Source: Synanceia verrucosa | Lineage: Eukaryota > Chordata > Actinopteri > Perciformes > Synanceiidae | Direction of reading: 5' to 3' | DNA length: 64,000 nucleotides | Assembly: GCA_029721515.1 (NCBI GenBank) | Contig: CM056550.1 | Location: forward strand, 16,243,119-16,307,118 | Part shown: positions 23,411-34,336 of the stretch, piece after piece | Layout: every line of letters starts with the position of its first letter | Numbering within the stretch: position 1 is the first letter of the stretch | Translations under genes and position numbers: made by a program | The notes under the pieces: model-generated | The model's input: only the letters and a program-made list of their open reading frames with translations | Told to the model about the DNA's origin: nothing | The model's database searches: none

Positions 23411-23855
23411 AACCCTTTAACTCTTTGAGTTCCAGATGTTTTATAAAACACAAAGTGTCTTGTTCCAGCATTTTTGTCCATTTTGAGTCATTTCTAGACC
23501 CACAGAATATTTAGTACTATGGCTCTGAAAACAGTGAATAGCTCAAATGAAAGAAGAGACTCTCTGTTTCATCATGAAAAAACTGTTTGTTTTTACCTTG
23601 TTCCATTCTTGTTTTATCAGAGGTAGAGTACAGGACACTTTCACCAAAATCACCACTTTTTCTCCACATTCTGTTTTGCTCTCTCATCTCGATTGTCTCC
23701 ACTTCCTGTTTTGATCTCTGTGGTGTATACCGTCTCTTTATGCTCTGACTACATTTCTCAGAAGCCCCAACATTACTCACGGGCTGTGTGAGAGCGCCCT
23801 CTTGTGCCTGCTGCTGAAACACTTTGACGTGTACAGTCTATGGCACTCACAGAGA
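23411..23855 (+). mobile_element. Non-autonomous dispersed element, copy 1
   Basis: It shares long near-identical blocks with 61063-61368, for example TTTAGTACTATG, CTCAAATGAAAGAAGAGACT and CCTTGTTCCATTCTTG. The left end CTTTAACTCTTTGAGT (23415-23430) is the reverse complement, with one mismatch, of the right end of copy 2. This suggests terminal inverted repeats of a small DNA transposon. It carries GCGCCCTCTTGTGCC at 23794-23808, which resembles a reverse CTCF core. It is about 117 bp longer than copy 2 in the middle. Confidence 0.6.
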
Positions 23856-25118
23856 TAATACTGCTTGCTGGCAGACGACCTTAAACATTGACCCAGGACA
23901 CATTTGTTAATTTTATCGTGTCTGAGAGTACTTTAAATGAAATCTATAATTATTAATATTATTGTTTTTATTATAGGTGAGGTCCTGGTATCCTGATGTG
24001 ACACAGTTCAGATCGAAGCTCCTCACACTTTTTGCTGCACCAAACTTCCCCCGTAAAGAAATAACAAAGTCAATCTGTTGTGCACTGAGGAGACCACCTA
24101 TTTTTCCTGACAATTATTATATTATTAATAGTAGAAATAGATTTTCCAAAATGCCAGACGGTCCCAGGTGGTTTGCCGGTCTTTCTAACTGCGCCTCATT
24201 TTGCTGACTTACGGCAGCCATGTTGCTCTGCGCTGTGAAAGGAGCTGGTAATGAGAGGGACGACACAAATATGAGCTGTGCTGAGAGAATATGCTGAGGG
24301 ACATGTGTTAGAAAGTCTGCACAGAGCAACTTTTATTTTTACACGGTTCATCAGTGTCCATGTGCCTCTTTTCACTCAAACCAAGCTTGGCTGAGTGCAA
24401 GAAGACATGCAATGAAACGAGATGGTCCACTAACGATTACCGAATTAAATTAGCATTTTCTGACAAAACACCTGCTGTAAAGGGAGCAGGCTGTGGCGTT
24501 CTCTTTTCTCACTGCTGTCTTTCAATGAGGGCTGCAGTAACTCAGAAATGTAATAAAAATGGAGAGGGTGGTGGTGGGTGGGGGTGTGCAGCAGCTTCAT
24601 CTGCAGGATTCAGAGCAGATATGAAGTGATGAATTGGCTGCAGTCTGTCTGATCATGTCTCACAAGCAGTGAGTGAGCTGTGCATGACCTCGCCGTCCTC
24701 CTCTTTCTGTCCTATCAGCTCTGAGCCTGATTCACTGATGAAAGTAAACTCTCTCTAAGAGGAGCACAATGTTCTGAATTGATTTTTATCAGACATGCAG
24801 GAATCACAGAATAGTGGGATCATAAAGAGACATAAACAGGATGAAGGAGACAATATGTGCTGCTGTGTTACTTTGGGAGGATGGGTGAAAGGAGACCAGG
24901 CGTCATGTCCAAAAGATTGTATTCTGGGTTAAACTCAGATGAAAAAGAACACACTTCTACTTATAATCACCATTTATTTTTTCTTATATTAAAAAGTTTG
25001 TTAAAGTTTCTCATCCCAAACTTTAAAACAATCAATAAATCACCCAGCAATGCATCCTCTCAACTATTAATAATAATAATATTATTATATATATGAGGCT
25101 GACATTTTATGTTATTTT

Positions 25119-25157
25119 TTTTATATATTATCATTATTATTATTATTATTATTATTA
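25119..25157. repeat. (TTA)n microsatellite
   Basis: TTA/ATT units in an AT-rich stretch. Confidence 0.9.
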
Positions 25158-25849
25158 AGGTTTCGAGGTAAACAGAATTTTAACCTGTAATGTTGTAAAT
25201 TTAGACAAAAAAAAAACATTGTTTTGGCTTTAGTAAAACCTTGCATCTTTGCTTCTAATATTAATATTTGTTAGCTTATTAATTTACACGCTCAGTCTGC
25301 TCTGAACAGAACAACAATCAGTCAAAACACGTCATGTAAATGTAAAAAGAAGGAAACTGTCACTGCATTGTTCAGCACTCTCATTTATGGCTCCAGTTTC
25401 AGACATAATGTTTCTATGAAACATAGATCAGTGGAGAAGTTGGGCTTGAATCAACTCTGTGTCCATTTTTAAATCCTGCAGAGTCTTCTGGTAAAGACTG
25501 GTGTGGTGCGGAGGAGCTCTCCACGCTGGTTTCACATCGTGCTTCTGTCTTTACGTCGAGCTCTCGTCCCAGCGGAGGTCAAACACGCCGGATAAATCTC
25601 TACTTCACTGCTGCTCATGCATTATTCCTGTCCTCCCTGCTTCGTTCCAGTTTTCCTCAAATGTCAGGCCTCTTTTTTCCCCTCCTGTCACCTAAAAGGC
25701 TACGCTGGCTGTATTTCTGTTACTCACTCTCCCGTGGACAGCAGAGTCAAATGCCAGCGTTTCTCACCTCCACCTTTTATTTCCACACCTGCAGCCCCTC
25801 CTCAGCCTTTCCTCTGAGCGCTGAGGCCTCAGTTTTACATCACAGATCA

Positions 25850-25876
25850 CCTGTCACCTGTCAGACAGGTGACAGG
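25850..25876. repeat. 27-bp palindrome of E-boxes
   Basis: CCTGTCACCTGTC, a single A, then GACAGGTGACAGG: perfect 13-bp arms. Each arm contains a CACCTG/CAGGTG core, and a further CACCTG starts at 25848. Confidence 0.6.
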
Positions 25877-26179
25877 CTTTGACTAATACCTAGAACGATC
25901 ACTTTTTTAGCTGCATCTGGGAAAACTTCACTCGAGTTTGAGTTGTTACGGCTCAACAAGAGAGGAACCATCAGGAATGAACTGATGGATTTAAGTTGTG
26001 CAAAATATATTCTTGCTATTAAACTAGTCAAGGCTTGAGATGCTCCTAGACTCGACTATATTAACATTACTGTTAACATTTCACAGTATAGAGAGCTAGA
26101 AACACTGATGTACTGCAGGACATATGAAGACGTAATGACAGGAGGTTGTATTGACATACAGCTGATATAACTATACATA

Positions 26180-26216
26180 CTGTGTGTGTGTGTGTGTGTG
26201 TGTATATATACACACA
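26180..26216. repeat. (TG)n(TA)n microsatellite
   Basis: About 12 TG units followed by a TA run. Confidence 0.95.
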
Positions 26217-27114
26217 GGGTGAGCAATAATTAGCGCAGCTGCAGGGATTCACATTCAACCTTTGCTGGATTACAAAACTTAAAAATGAATGTATCATTCC
26301 ATCATTTTAATGCAGTGTGACGTTAACCATCAACACACTACACTTTTCTCTGAGCACACATCTGTAGCTAGGAGCTTTCTGAAGCATGAGACAACAAACA
26401 GCAGCATCTCTCCATGATTCCACTAAAAGCTGCTCACACCTGAAAGCACAACGAACACTGATTAGATTTCCATCAAATGTTCTCTTGATCAGATTCATTG
26501 TTTCTGTTGCAGAATCACCGTCCATCATTTACACATGCAAACAAGAAACATGAGGATCAGAGGAGGGAATAAAATTTACTGAGCAGACGTCAGATCAGAT
26601 GAGCTGCTGAATTTATACTGATTACCGAGCAGAGGAGGCAAATGTGGAGAACAGCATACGCCTATTTCATTCTAGATACACAACCTTTTGTCTGTTGTTT
26701 GAAAATGTTCAGCACTGCTGATAGAAGACGTCAGCCTCAGTCTTATTATTATTATTACTAATGTGTCCTCTTGTCTATCATATAGGATCGATCACCTGTA
26801 CAGAACCATATCATGTGACTGTGGTTTCTCTGAGATGAATAAATGCAAAACAGCAAACCGAGGGGACGGCTTCATATTCAGCAAAACATTACATCTGTTT
26901 TTCATCATTGTGTTTCATTCCAGCTTCTTCATTTCCAGTCACCAGATCACTATGAGCCTAATTTGATGTTTCTTTATGGGACGTCCAAGAGCTCGGCAGA
27001 CATTCATCACTGCCCACGCCTGATAGAAAAACAAAAAGAAAAAGACTCCATCTTTGTGGCTTCAGGAAAAAAATGAAAAGGGGAGAAGAATATCTATCTT
27101 GTCCCATGTATTAT

Positions 27115-27300
27115 TCACACAAATTAGCAAGCTTTGAGTTTTCAAAGGCACAAATTGTTGTTAACGACTCCAAATTACCTCAGGGATCTGAAATTAGTAC
27201 CGTCTGAGGCTCATTTTCATTCTCCAGCATTTCTAATGGATTCATTTCAGAAGGGCCGGTAACAATGCAGTCCCCATTATGGACAAAATGGCTGGGTAAT
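27115..27300. promoter_or_regulatory. Possible conserved non-coding element
   Basis: Unique AT-rich stretch with SOX-type ACAATG and ACAAAATGG words and homeodomain-type AAATTAGC, directly upstream of a repeat cluster. Texture-based. Confidence 0.2.
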
Positions 27301-27432
27301 TTCTGTCCTCAAAAAAATAATTACAAACTTTTTCTGTGAGAGATAAGAGACAGAGGGAGAGAAGACATGATGGAAAACTTTATAGAGGCCGAGAGCTCAC
27401 CAGATTAAGTTAGGGACCAGTTGTCACCTGAC

Positions 27433-27615
27433 ATCATTATCCATCCATCCATCCATCATCCATCCATTATCCATCCATCCATCATCCATCCATCATCCAT
27501 CCATCCATCCACCCATCATCCATCATCCATCATCCATCCATCTTCTCCCTCTTATCCTCTCATAGGGTCAGGGGGGCTGGAGCCTATCCCAGCTGTCTCA
27601 GGGTGAAAGGCTAAC
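27433..27615 (+). repeat. (CATC)n microsatellite plus dispersed repeat body, copy 1
   Basis: CCATCCAT repeats (27440-27540) lead into CTCATAGGGTCAGG and GGCTGGAGCCTATCCCAGCT. The same body is at 32765-32848. The pattern is common in teleost genomes. Confidence 0.8.
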
Positions 27616-27690
27616 AAAGATATGAAAGCAGGTATTTCTGAAAGCAGAGTTACGTTACGCTTCTCCTTCATAGCAGACATGTCCAGACTG

Positions 27691-27862
27691 ATCAAGTCAG
27701 TTTTATTTGCATGGTCCAATATCACAAATTACAAATTCTCCTCAGAGGCTTTACAATCTGTACAGGATATGACACCCTCTGTCCTTTACGAACGGCCCTC
27801 GCATCTCTGAGGAGATGACGTGCAATGGATGTCATGTGTACAGAGTAACAACAATGAAAAAC
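27691..27862 (+). repeat. Dispersed teleost repeat, copy 2 (head of the 44-bp array)
   Basis: Same blocks as 18133-18260, followed by ACGTGCAATGGATGTCATGT. It passes directly into the 44-bp minisatellite, so the array grew inside or at the edge of this element. Confidence 0.7.
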
Positions 27863-28727
27863 CTCCTCTCCACCACACCAAACATATGGAGCCTGAGCAT
27901 CATGTCCTCCTCTCCACCACACCAAACAGATGAAGTCTGAGCATGTCTTCCTCTCCACCACACCAAATAGATGGAGCCTGAGCATCATGTCCTCCTCTCC
28001 ACCACACCAAACAGATGAAGTCTGAGCATCATGTCCTCCTCTCCACCACACCAAATAGATGGAGCCTGAGCATCATGTCCTCCTCTCCACCACACCAAAC
28101 AGATGGAGCCTGAGCATCATGTCCTCCTCTCCACCACACCAAACAGATGAAGTCTGAGCATCATGTCCTCCTCTCCACCACACCAAATAGATGGAGCCTG
28201 AGCATCATGTCCTCCTCTCCACCACACCAAATAGATGGAGCCTGAGCATCATGTCCTCCTCTCCACCACACCAAACAGATGGAGCCTGAGCATCATGTCC
28301 TCCTCTCCACCACACCAAACAGATGGAGCCTGAGCATCATGTCCTCCTCTCCACCACACCAAATAGATGGAGCCTGAGCATCATGTCCTCCTCTCCACCA
28401 CACCAAACAGATGGAGCCTGAGCATCATGTCCTCCTCTCCACCACACCAAACAGATGAAGTCTGAGCATCATGTCCTCCTCTCCACCACACCAAATAGAT
28501 GGAGCCTGAGCATCATGTCCTCCTCTCCACCACACCAAACAGATGGAGCCTGAGCATCATGTCCTCCTCTCCACCACACCTAACAGATGGAGCTTGAGCA
28601 TCATGTCCTCCTCTCCACAACACCAAACAGATGGAGCCTGAGCAGCATGTCCTCCTCTCCACCACACCTAACAGATGGAGCCTGAGCAGCATGTCCTCCT
28701 CTCCACCGCACCAAATAGATGGAGCCT
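27863..28727 (+). repeat. 44-bp minisatellite, about 19.7 copies
   Basis: The unit starts CTCCTCTCCACCACACCAAA, then CAGATGGAGCCTGAGCATCATGTC. Unit starts run from 27863 to 28696: 19 periods of 44 with one unit 3 bp short (near 27938). Variant positions include AACAGATGGAGCC, AATAGATGGAGCC and AACAGATGAAGTC, and these variants occur in mixed order. The last units carry more substitutions (CACCTAACAG, CACAACACC, GAGCAGC). 44 is not a multiple of 3, so minus-strand open frames across it are artefacts. Confidence 0.97.
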
Positions 28728-29777
28728 TGCTGGTGTGGACAGTGCTGACCCAGAGCCACTGGTGGACCTGAGCTGATCACTGCTGGTCTCATTTGTTTAG
28801 AATCATTATTAATCAGTTCTTAACTTCCCTCATTTTGCACAGTGACCTGTTAAGGACTCCCTGCAGGACCCCTGAGAGTCCTTAGACCAGAGTTTGGGAA
28901 GTGCTGGAGCTAAATCTGGGGCCTATTACAAGTTGGAGAGATAATCTGTCGGCTGTAGTCGTCCCGACGGCCGTCCTCCGTCTGATTAAAAGCAGCGATT
29001 CGCTGACACTCCCTCTGAGGATTGTGGGCGAGAGCATTATGTCTTCTGACACACATTCAGCCGCCGCCGATCGAAGAGGAAGGAAAACTAAAGTTTTTTT
29101 TCTTTTTGTGGGAGGGCGATTTACCGGCAACAAATTGCTGCGAACAGACATCAAAAGTCAATGAGATGAGAAAAGTGAGGACAGATAGATGGAATAAGAC
29201 ACGGGGGAGGTCTGAAGGACCAGAGGGGAAGAGGGAAATGACATTTCAGACTCTATCAAGTCTGATCTGGAGGCTTTTTCATCTGCGGGGGAAAATTTGC
29301 TTTGCGAAATGGTCCTGGAGGAGAGAGGAGAGGCGTGGACAGCACGGGAAGATGGAGATTTGGATAACAACAACACTGTAGGGGCAAAATGAATGGAGAG
29401 AGAGTGTGATGAGAGCGAGGAGCTGATAGATCTCAGCGCCAGGCAGACGACATCTACCTGCACATCAGAGCCTCTATAAACAGTGTGAGCGCCTAAAGAA
29501 AGCAGTCCATTGGAGATAAAGCAGATCTGTTAAACTTCTCCAACTCACTTCGTCCTGACTCCTGAAACCAGGTTTAAGAAAGAAACAAACTGAAGTTCAT
29601 AACTCAAGAGCCTTCACCACTAAACAGCTCTATTTACTGCAGGGCTGTGCAACAGGGAAAATAAGTAAAAGTAAGAAAAGTAAGTTAAGGCAACACGTTC
29701 CTGCTCATTACATAAAGAGGAAACTTCATTAAAATACACTCATACACATAAACATATATCTAATTTCATTTTCACTG

Positions 29778-29920
29778 ACAATGTGCAATTTATTTCCATC
29801 TGCACTGAGTACAGGAGAACTTATTCTATTTTATTTTATAGAAGACTGTTGCTGATATTATTTTTTGTATTTCTTTATGTTGCTTTACTGCTGTGGGATT
29901 AATAAACGTTTATCTTATCA
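29778..29920 (+). mobile_element. LINE 3' tail remnant
   Basis: GTGCAATTTATTTCCATC, a run of TATTCTATTTTATTTTAT, then GCTGTGGGATTAATAAACG and TTATCTTATC. This is the typical 3' end of fish Rex1/L2-type elements. No coding part. Confidence 0.5.
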
Positions 29921-30556
29921 GGTTCAGGGAAAGATAAAATAACACAAATATGGAAGCTCCCTGGTGGGACACATCTGGTGTTTTTTGACTTCCTCTCTGC
30001 TGTCGCTCTTTACACTTGCTGGTTATGTGGAGTAAACATAACATGATTTTGGGGGGTACTTATGAATTACACTCATTACATCTCATTCTGTGACATTGGT
30101 AATATGAATCTAATCAAATGTGATTATTTATTTCACATATATAACCCTGTATGCATCACTCACATTCAGAAATGCCACATGGCTCAGGATCTCCTCACAT
30201 TAATAAAAAAATACCTGAAAGTTCTTAAGTGCAGCAGCTATAACTTCATCTTACATGGCTCATCATGTGTGGACGCCCCCGTGCATTCACTTTTATTTAG
30301 ATACATGTTGGAGAACACTGTGGGCACCGTGTGTTAACAACAATTTGTCTTCATACTGTGAGAGAGGGCTAATAAGTGGGAGGTCCTCATTAAGCTTAGT
30401 GTGTGTATATGTGTGTATGTATGTATATAGAGGTAATAATAATAATATGTGTGTGTGAACTATGAGCATGTGTTCTCCTAACGGCAATTATGTAACATGG
30501 AGGGACTCATAACTCAGGACAAGAAGCCAGGTGATTAAATCTTCATCAGTGCACCA

Positions 30557-30559
<3 letters not shown>

Positions 30560-30588
<29 letters not shown>
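30560..30588. repeat. (GT)n microsatellite
   Basis: About 14 GT units. Confidence 0.95.
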
Positions 30589-30737
30589 CCCTAAAATCTC
30601 ACACACACCTGCAAGCTGCTAAATCATCTAAATTATTATGGATGCTTGTGTGAGCGTAAATAAAATAATTCACCAGTGTGTGCATGTTTCACACGGCCGG
30701 TCTCACCAAGAAGCAACTGAAAGCCATTTTGCAATTT

Positions 30738-30985
30738 ATAGAATAAATATATAGAATAAATAAATAGAAAAAAATACGTAGAAAAATACATAGAATAAAC
30801 AGGATAAATAAATAGAATAAATAGGATAAATAAATAGAATAAACAGGATAAATAAATAGAATATACAGGATAAATAAATAGAATAAATAAACACATAGAA
30901 TAAACAGGATAAATAAATAGAATAAATAGGATAAACATAATGAATAAATATTAGAATATCAGAATAAATAAACAAATAGAATAAA
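30738..30985 (+). repeat. AT-rich minisatellite, unit about 22 bp
   Basis: Repeats of AGAATAAACAGGATAAATAA with AATAGGATA variants. The unit likely grew from a shorter AATAAATAG motif. Confidence 0.85.
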
Positions 30986-31479
30986 GAGACGACTGGTGGA
31001 CAGATCGTAAATGTTGATTTATTTAATTACATCAGGATGTTTCTGCCATGTTTTCATCTACTTATGTTTATGTTGTTTAAGGAGAAATTTTAGTTATTTA
31101 AAGCTGGACCGTGATGTTTTAAGTTTAACCCTAAAAGAGCTCTGTTGCTTTAACATATCTCAGCTTGTTTGTCAATAAAAATGTGTCATGAAATGACACA
31201 AAAAAGCTCATAACTGAGGAAAATGTTTTGCCATTTCCACACTTTCCCATGATTTCAGGTTGGCTCGATGGAAACAAACACAAGTAAATCCCCTGTAAAC
31301 ATGTCTTTTCATGCTGTGTTTAGGTTTAATACTAATACCGATGAGGCGTCAACACACAAACTGATTAGAGGAGTGATCAGCCACTCGATTCATTTAAACA
31401 GAAAATGAGAAAAATCACCTCGCTCCATCTGTCAACCGCTTTATTCATTTTTCTTTGTTTGTATTGTTATAAAACATTT

Positions 31480-31705
31480 TATTAAATGTTTCCCTCCTTC
31501 AGTGATCCACTTCTTATTGCTTTCCTTTCCTCCCTGTTTTCCTTTCCCTCTAAGTCTATCAGCTTTAATTTTCCTTTTCATTTCCTTTCTTTTTCCTCTC
31601 ATTTCTCTTCTTTCCCTTCAATTAATTTCCTGCTCCTTTGCCCTCTTATTTTCTTTTCTTTCCTTTCTCATCTTTTACTTTGTATTCCTCTTCAGTTAAA
31701 GTCAG
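31480..31705. repeat. Pyrimidine-rich tract
   Basis: Long C/T-biased stretch (CTTTCCTTTCCTCCCTG and similar). Open frames across it are compositional. Confidence 0.75.
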
Positions 31706-31984
31706 GTTTACTCTGATTTGCTCTATTTCTAATCAGTCTTGTTAGTTGCTAAAGATATATTTGATTATTAAGGTTTATTTCATGCTGAATGAGCACATAT
31801 GTGGTGAACAGCAGATTTAAAGTGGATTCTTTCTCTGGAGGAACTCTGTTTAAAAATCTATTCAATCGATTAATTGATCAAGAATTTCCTTGGCTGAACA
31901 CAGGCCCACTATTGATATTATAGAACTTCATTGCATTGTTTCTTTACGTGTAATACTTCATAAACTGTTCCCAAAGTGATCGGT

Positions 31985-32310
31985 CAGTGAAAATGAGATT
32001 AATTGAATCAGTGCACACAGAGGCTAATAAAACAATACTAATATTTAGAGCAGAACACCTCAGCAGCGATAACATGCATTATGTGTTATATTATTTCTGT
32101 ATGGATTTAAAAGGCGCCTTCATACGTTTACAAGCAGATGACTTAAAACCGGTCAGAGAGTTAATTAAAACCTCATTCATCCTGTTAAATATTGATTGGT
32201 TTCCAGGCGAAGGGTGCGTCCTGTTAATCAACGTTAACGCAACAACTTTTTCAATAATTGGAAAAATTAATGAAGTGAGAAGTGGCAGAGCTCACTGTCA
32301 TATAAAATGA
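31985..32310. promoter_or_regulatory. Possible conserved non-coding element
   Basis: Unique sequence packed with homeodomain-type words: GAGATTAATTGAATC, GAGTTAATTAAAACC, ATTGGAAAAATTAATGAAG. One frame is open for 107 codons (31987-32310, +) but the peptide has no recognisable domain and the composition is not coding-like. The best enhancer-like candidate in the window. Confidence 0.3.
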
Positions 32311-32703
32311 CAACTGTAAATGTGCCTCTTCAACAACTACAGCTCCCACGAGGCACTGGGGGCAGGACACATGCTAACAAAATAATCCTTTTATGATAAT
32401 AAGACAAGCTTTTCCATTCTCACAGCAGCGTGCATGCTCATTTCTAATGCAGGACGCATGAGAAAATCCATCACTGGGTTGAGAAAAGCTGACGACGACA
32501 CAAAAACACACCAACTATATGTGACCTCCTTAAACCTGCAGCGTCCTTCACGTCCATGAATTAAATTTGGGTTGAAAATAATAGTATTTTGAATTGAAAT
32601 GAATGACTGAGACATAAAGTCATGTTTGTAACACTTACTGAGGTAATAAATCAAGAGAGAAGTCAGATCAGTTCTCATACAATGCTAAACAACCAGAGGA
32701 GTC

Positions 32704-32717
32704 GCCCCCTGCTGGCC
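32704..32717 (-). promoter_or_regulatory. CTCF-like motif, reverse
   Basis: The reverse complement reads GGCCAGCAGGGGGC followed by GAC, a close match to the CTCF core. Oriented toward the motif at 23341. Confidence 0.35.
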
Positions 32718-32764
32718 GATAGACAGAATGAAGGTTTAAGGCTAACCACAGGGTATATAATACA

Positions 32765-32848
32765 TCCATCCATTATCTACCGCTTATCCTCTCATAGGGT
32801 CGCGGGGGCTGGAGCCTATCCCAGCTGTCTTAGGGCGGAAGGCAGGGT
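32765..32848 (+). mobile_element. Short dispersed-repeat insertion with target-site duplication
   Basis: 84 bp of the same body as 27433-27615 (CATCCATTATC, then CTGGAGCCTATCCCAGCTGT). It is flanked by an identical 13-bp direct repeat GGTATATAATACA at 32752-32764 and 32849-32861. Confidence 0.75.
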
Positions 32849-32942
32849 GGTATATAATACAGTATAACATATATCATTATCAGTCCAGAAGTAGCTTAAA
32901 ACATGATTTGTCTTAATATATACGCTTAAACTACTGTTAAGC

Positions 32943-33172
32943 TTTTTTTTTTTTTTTGCAACTTTTTAATTTTTTTTTGCACAGCAAATTTGCACTGAGT
33001 ACATATTCTAAAAATGTATTTTCTTCCTTTTTACAGAGTAGATACTAAATGACTTCTATTCTGTTATGCCATTACTGTTGTTTATTGTGTCTTTATTACT
33101 GTAGTTTGTTTCTGCTGTGAGTGAATTTCCCCTAATGGGGAATAAATAAAAATTATTCAGTTCTATTCTACC
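32943..33172 (+). mobile_element. LINE 3' tail remnant
   Basis: T-rich head, GCACAGCAAATTTGCACTGA, then GAATTTCCCCTAATGGGG, AATAAATAAAA and a TTCTATTC tail. The stem-like TCCCCTAATGGGGA is typical of fish LINE 3' ends. Confidence 0.5.
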
Positions 33173-33460
33173 TTTCAGCACAGTCTGATAACCTGCCCTC
33201 TTGTGGAATAAAAACAGAAACAAACTGAAAGACACAAAATATACAAAATGGTCCAATGCACAATGCAAACTCCCAAAGGTTTGAAGGAAGCAGGGCTGCT
33301 GCCAAGATGTCAGATTTACTGAGTCATCCTCCCGTTGGTGCTACTGTAGACGATGCGTCGCATATCACCGATCATCTTTAACACAGCCAACATGACAGCT
33401 CATGACATTCAACTGCATCAACAACAACATTATCAGCCTGCAGCGCCGCAACAACACACA

Positions 33461-33488
33461 GTGTGTGTGTGTGTGTGTGTGTGTGTGT
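33461..33488. repeat. (GT)n microsatellite
   Basis: About 14 GT units. Confidence 0.95.
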
Positions 33489-34216
33489 TTACAGTATGTT
33501 AGATGTGTGGATGTTAGAGCGACAGTGTTTTCCTGTTAGAGAGTCGGTGAAGGACAGACCGGTAAATTCAGAATGGATTGAAGCCACTGATAGCATCAAG
33601 GTCTCATTCACTAATGATCTTACAAATGCACAGACAGTTGGTTTTTTTTGTGTCTGATTGACCGTCTTCATCAGGTTTCAGATCCCAGTCATTCGGTATA
33701 AATGTGCATCAGCTCCCTCGACTCTCTGAGGACGCTACTAATCCCACTGTAACTGCATGTTGTTCTCCACACTGACTTTTGTGAAATTGGACTGTTTTTG
33801 CAATGAGGCTCATTTGCATACAAATGTCTGCATATTACCTGATTTAAATAGGTGGAAATAACACAGGAGCACTGAGCTGTTTTACTCTGCAGCTCAGGTA
33901 ACGGCACATTAACCCTTTGAGGTGAGAGTCACATGGCTTCCTTTTATCGTATTCACAGGTTTTGTGTTGGACTACGACCTTAAACAGCCAAAAGAAAGAT
34001 GATGACGTCTCATATGTTAGAGTGAGAGCGAGGCTAATGCTAGCCACTCTTTGACTGCTAAAAAAAAGACGAAATCAGATCCTCCTCTCACAGAAAAAGA
34101 GGCCATGAAAGAGAAAAAAACAACAGCGTCTGTTCAGTCAGAAGACGAGGCGGTAGCTCTTCAGGCGGCGGCGCCTTCCTTCCAGCTCATAGGTCAGAGT
34201 GAAACTGTGAACTCAC

Positions 34217-34336
34217 CCTCTTGAAGTCTTTGCCGAAGGTCTCGCTGAAGCTCGAGCCGAGGATTTCAAACTGGACGTGAGAGTTTGATCCGCTGTCTTT
34301 AAAATCCATCGTACCAGTCAGACCTGTGATGTTGCC
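34217..34336 (-). CDS. grid1: grid1 exon, end of ATD (GNITGLTGTMDF...)
   Basis: 120 nt, 40 codons, phase 0/0. It begins GNITGLTGTM after CCTTCAG and ends FGKDFKR before the consensus donor GTGAGT. It encodes the last strand-helix segment of the amino-terminal domain, including VQFEILGSSFSETFGKD. NIT forms an N-glycosylation sequon. In the mammalian protein I remember His rather than Asn at this place, so the sequon may be lineage specific. Joined to the next exon it reads DFKR-LATWDS. Confidence 0.95.

Larger units (their letters stand above)
19693..34216 (-). other. grid1 large repeat-rich intron
   Basis: 14.5-kb intron between the last amino-terminal-domain exon and the linker/S1 exon. It is the main repeat store of the window: SINE, 44-bp minisatellite, ATCC repeat, LINE tails, an A-rich 22-bp minisatellite and several microsatellites. 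Two stretches (27115-27300, 31985-32310) look like conserved non-coding DNA. No exon was recognised. Confidence 0.9.

Noticed and set aside
27722..28054. Repeat-coded protein (VWWRGGHD motifs) on the minus strand
   Set aside because: The 44-bp unit is not a multiple of 3, so the frame changes every unit. No start context or conservation argument.
27863..28727. CRISPR-like regular array
   Set aside because: The repeats are directly head-to-tail with no unique spacers, in a vertebrate intron. It is a minisatellite.
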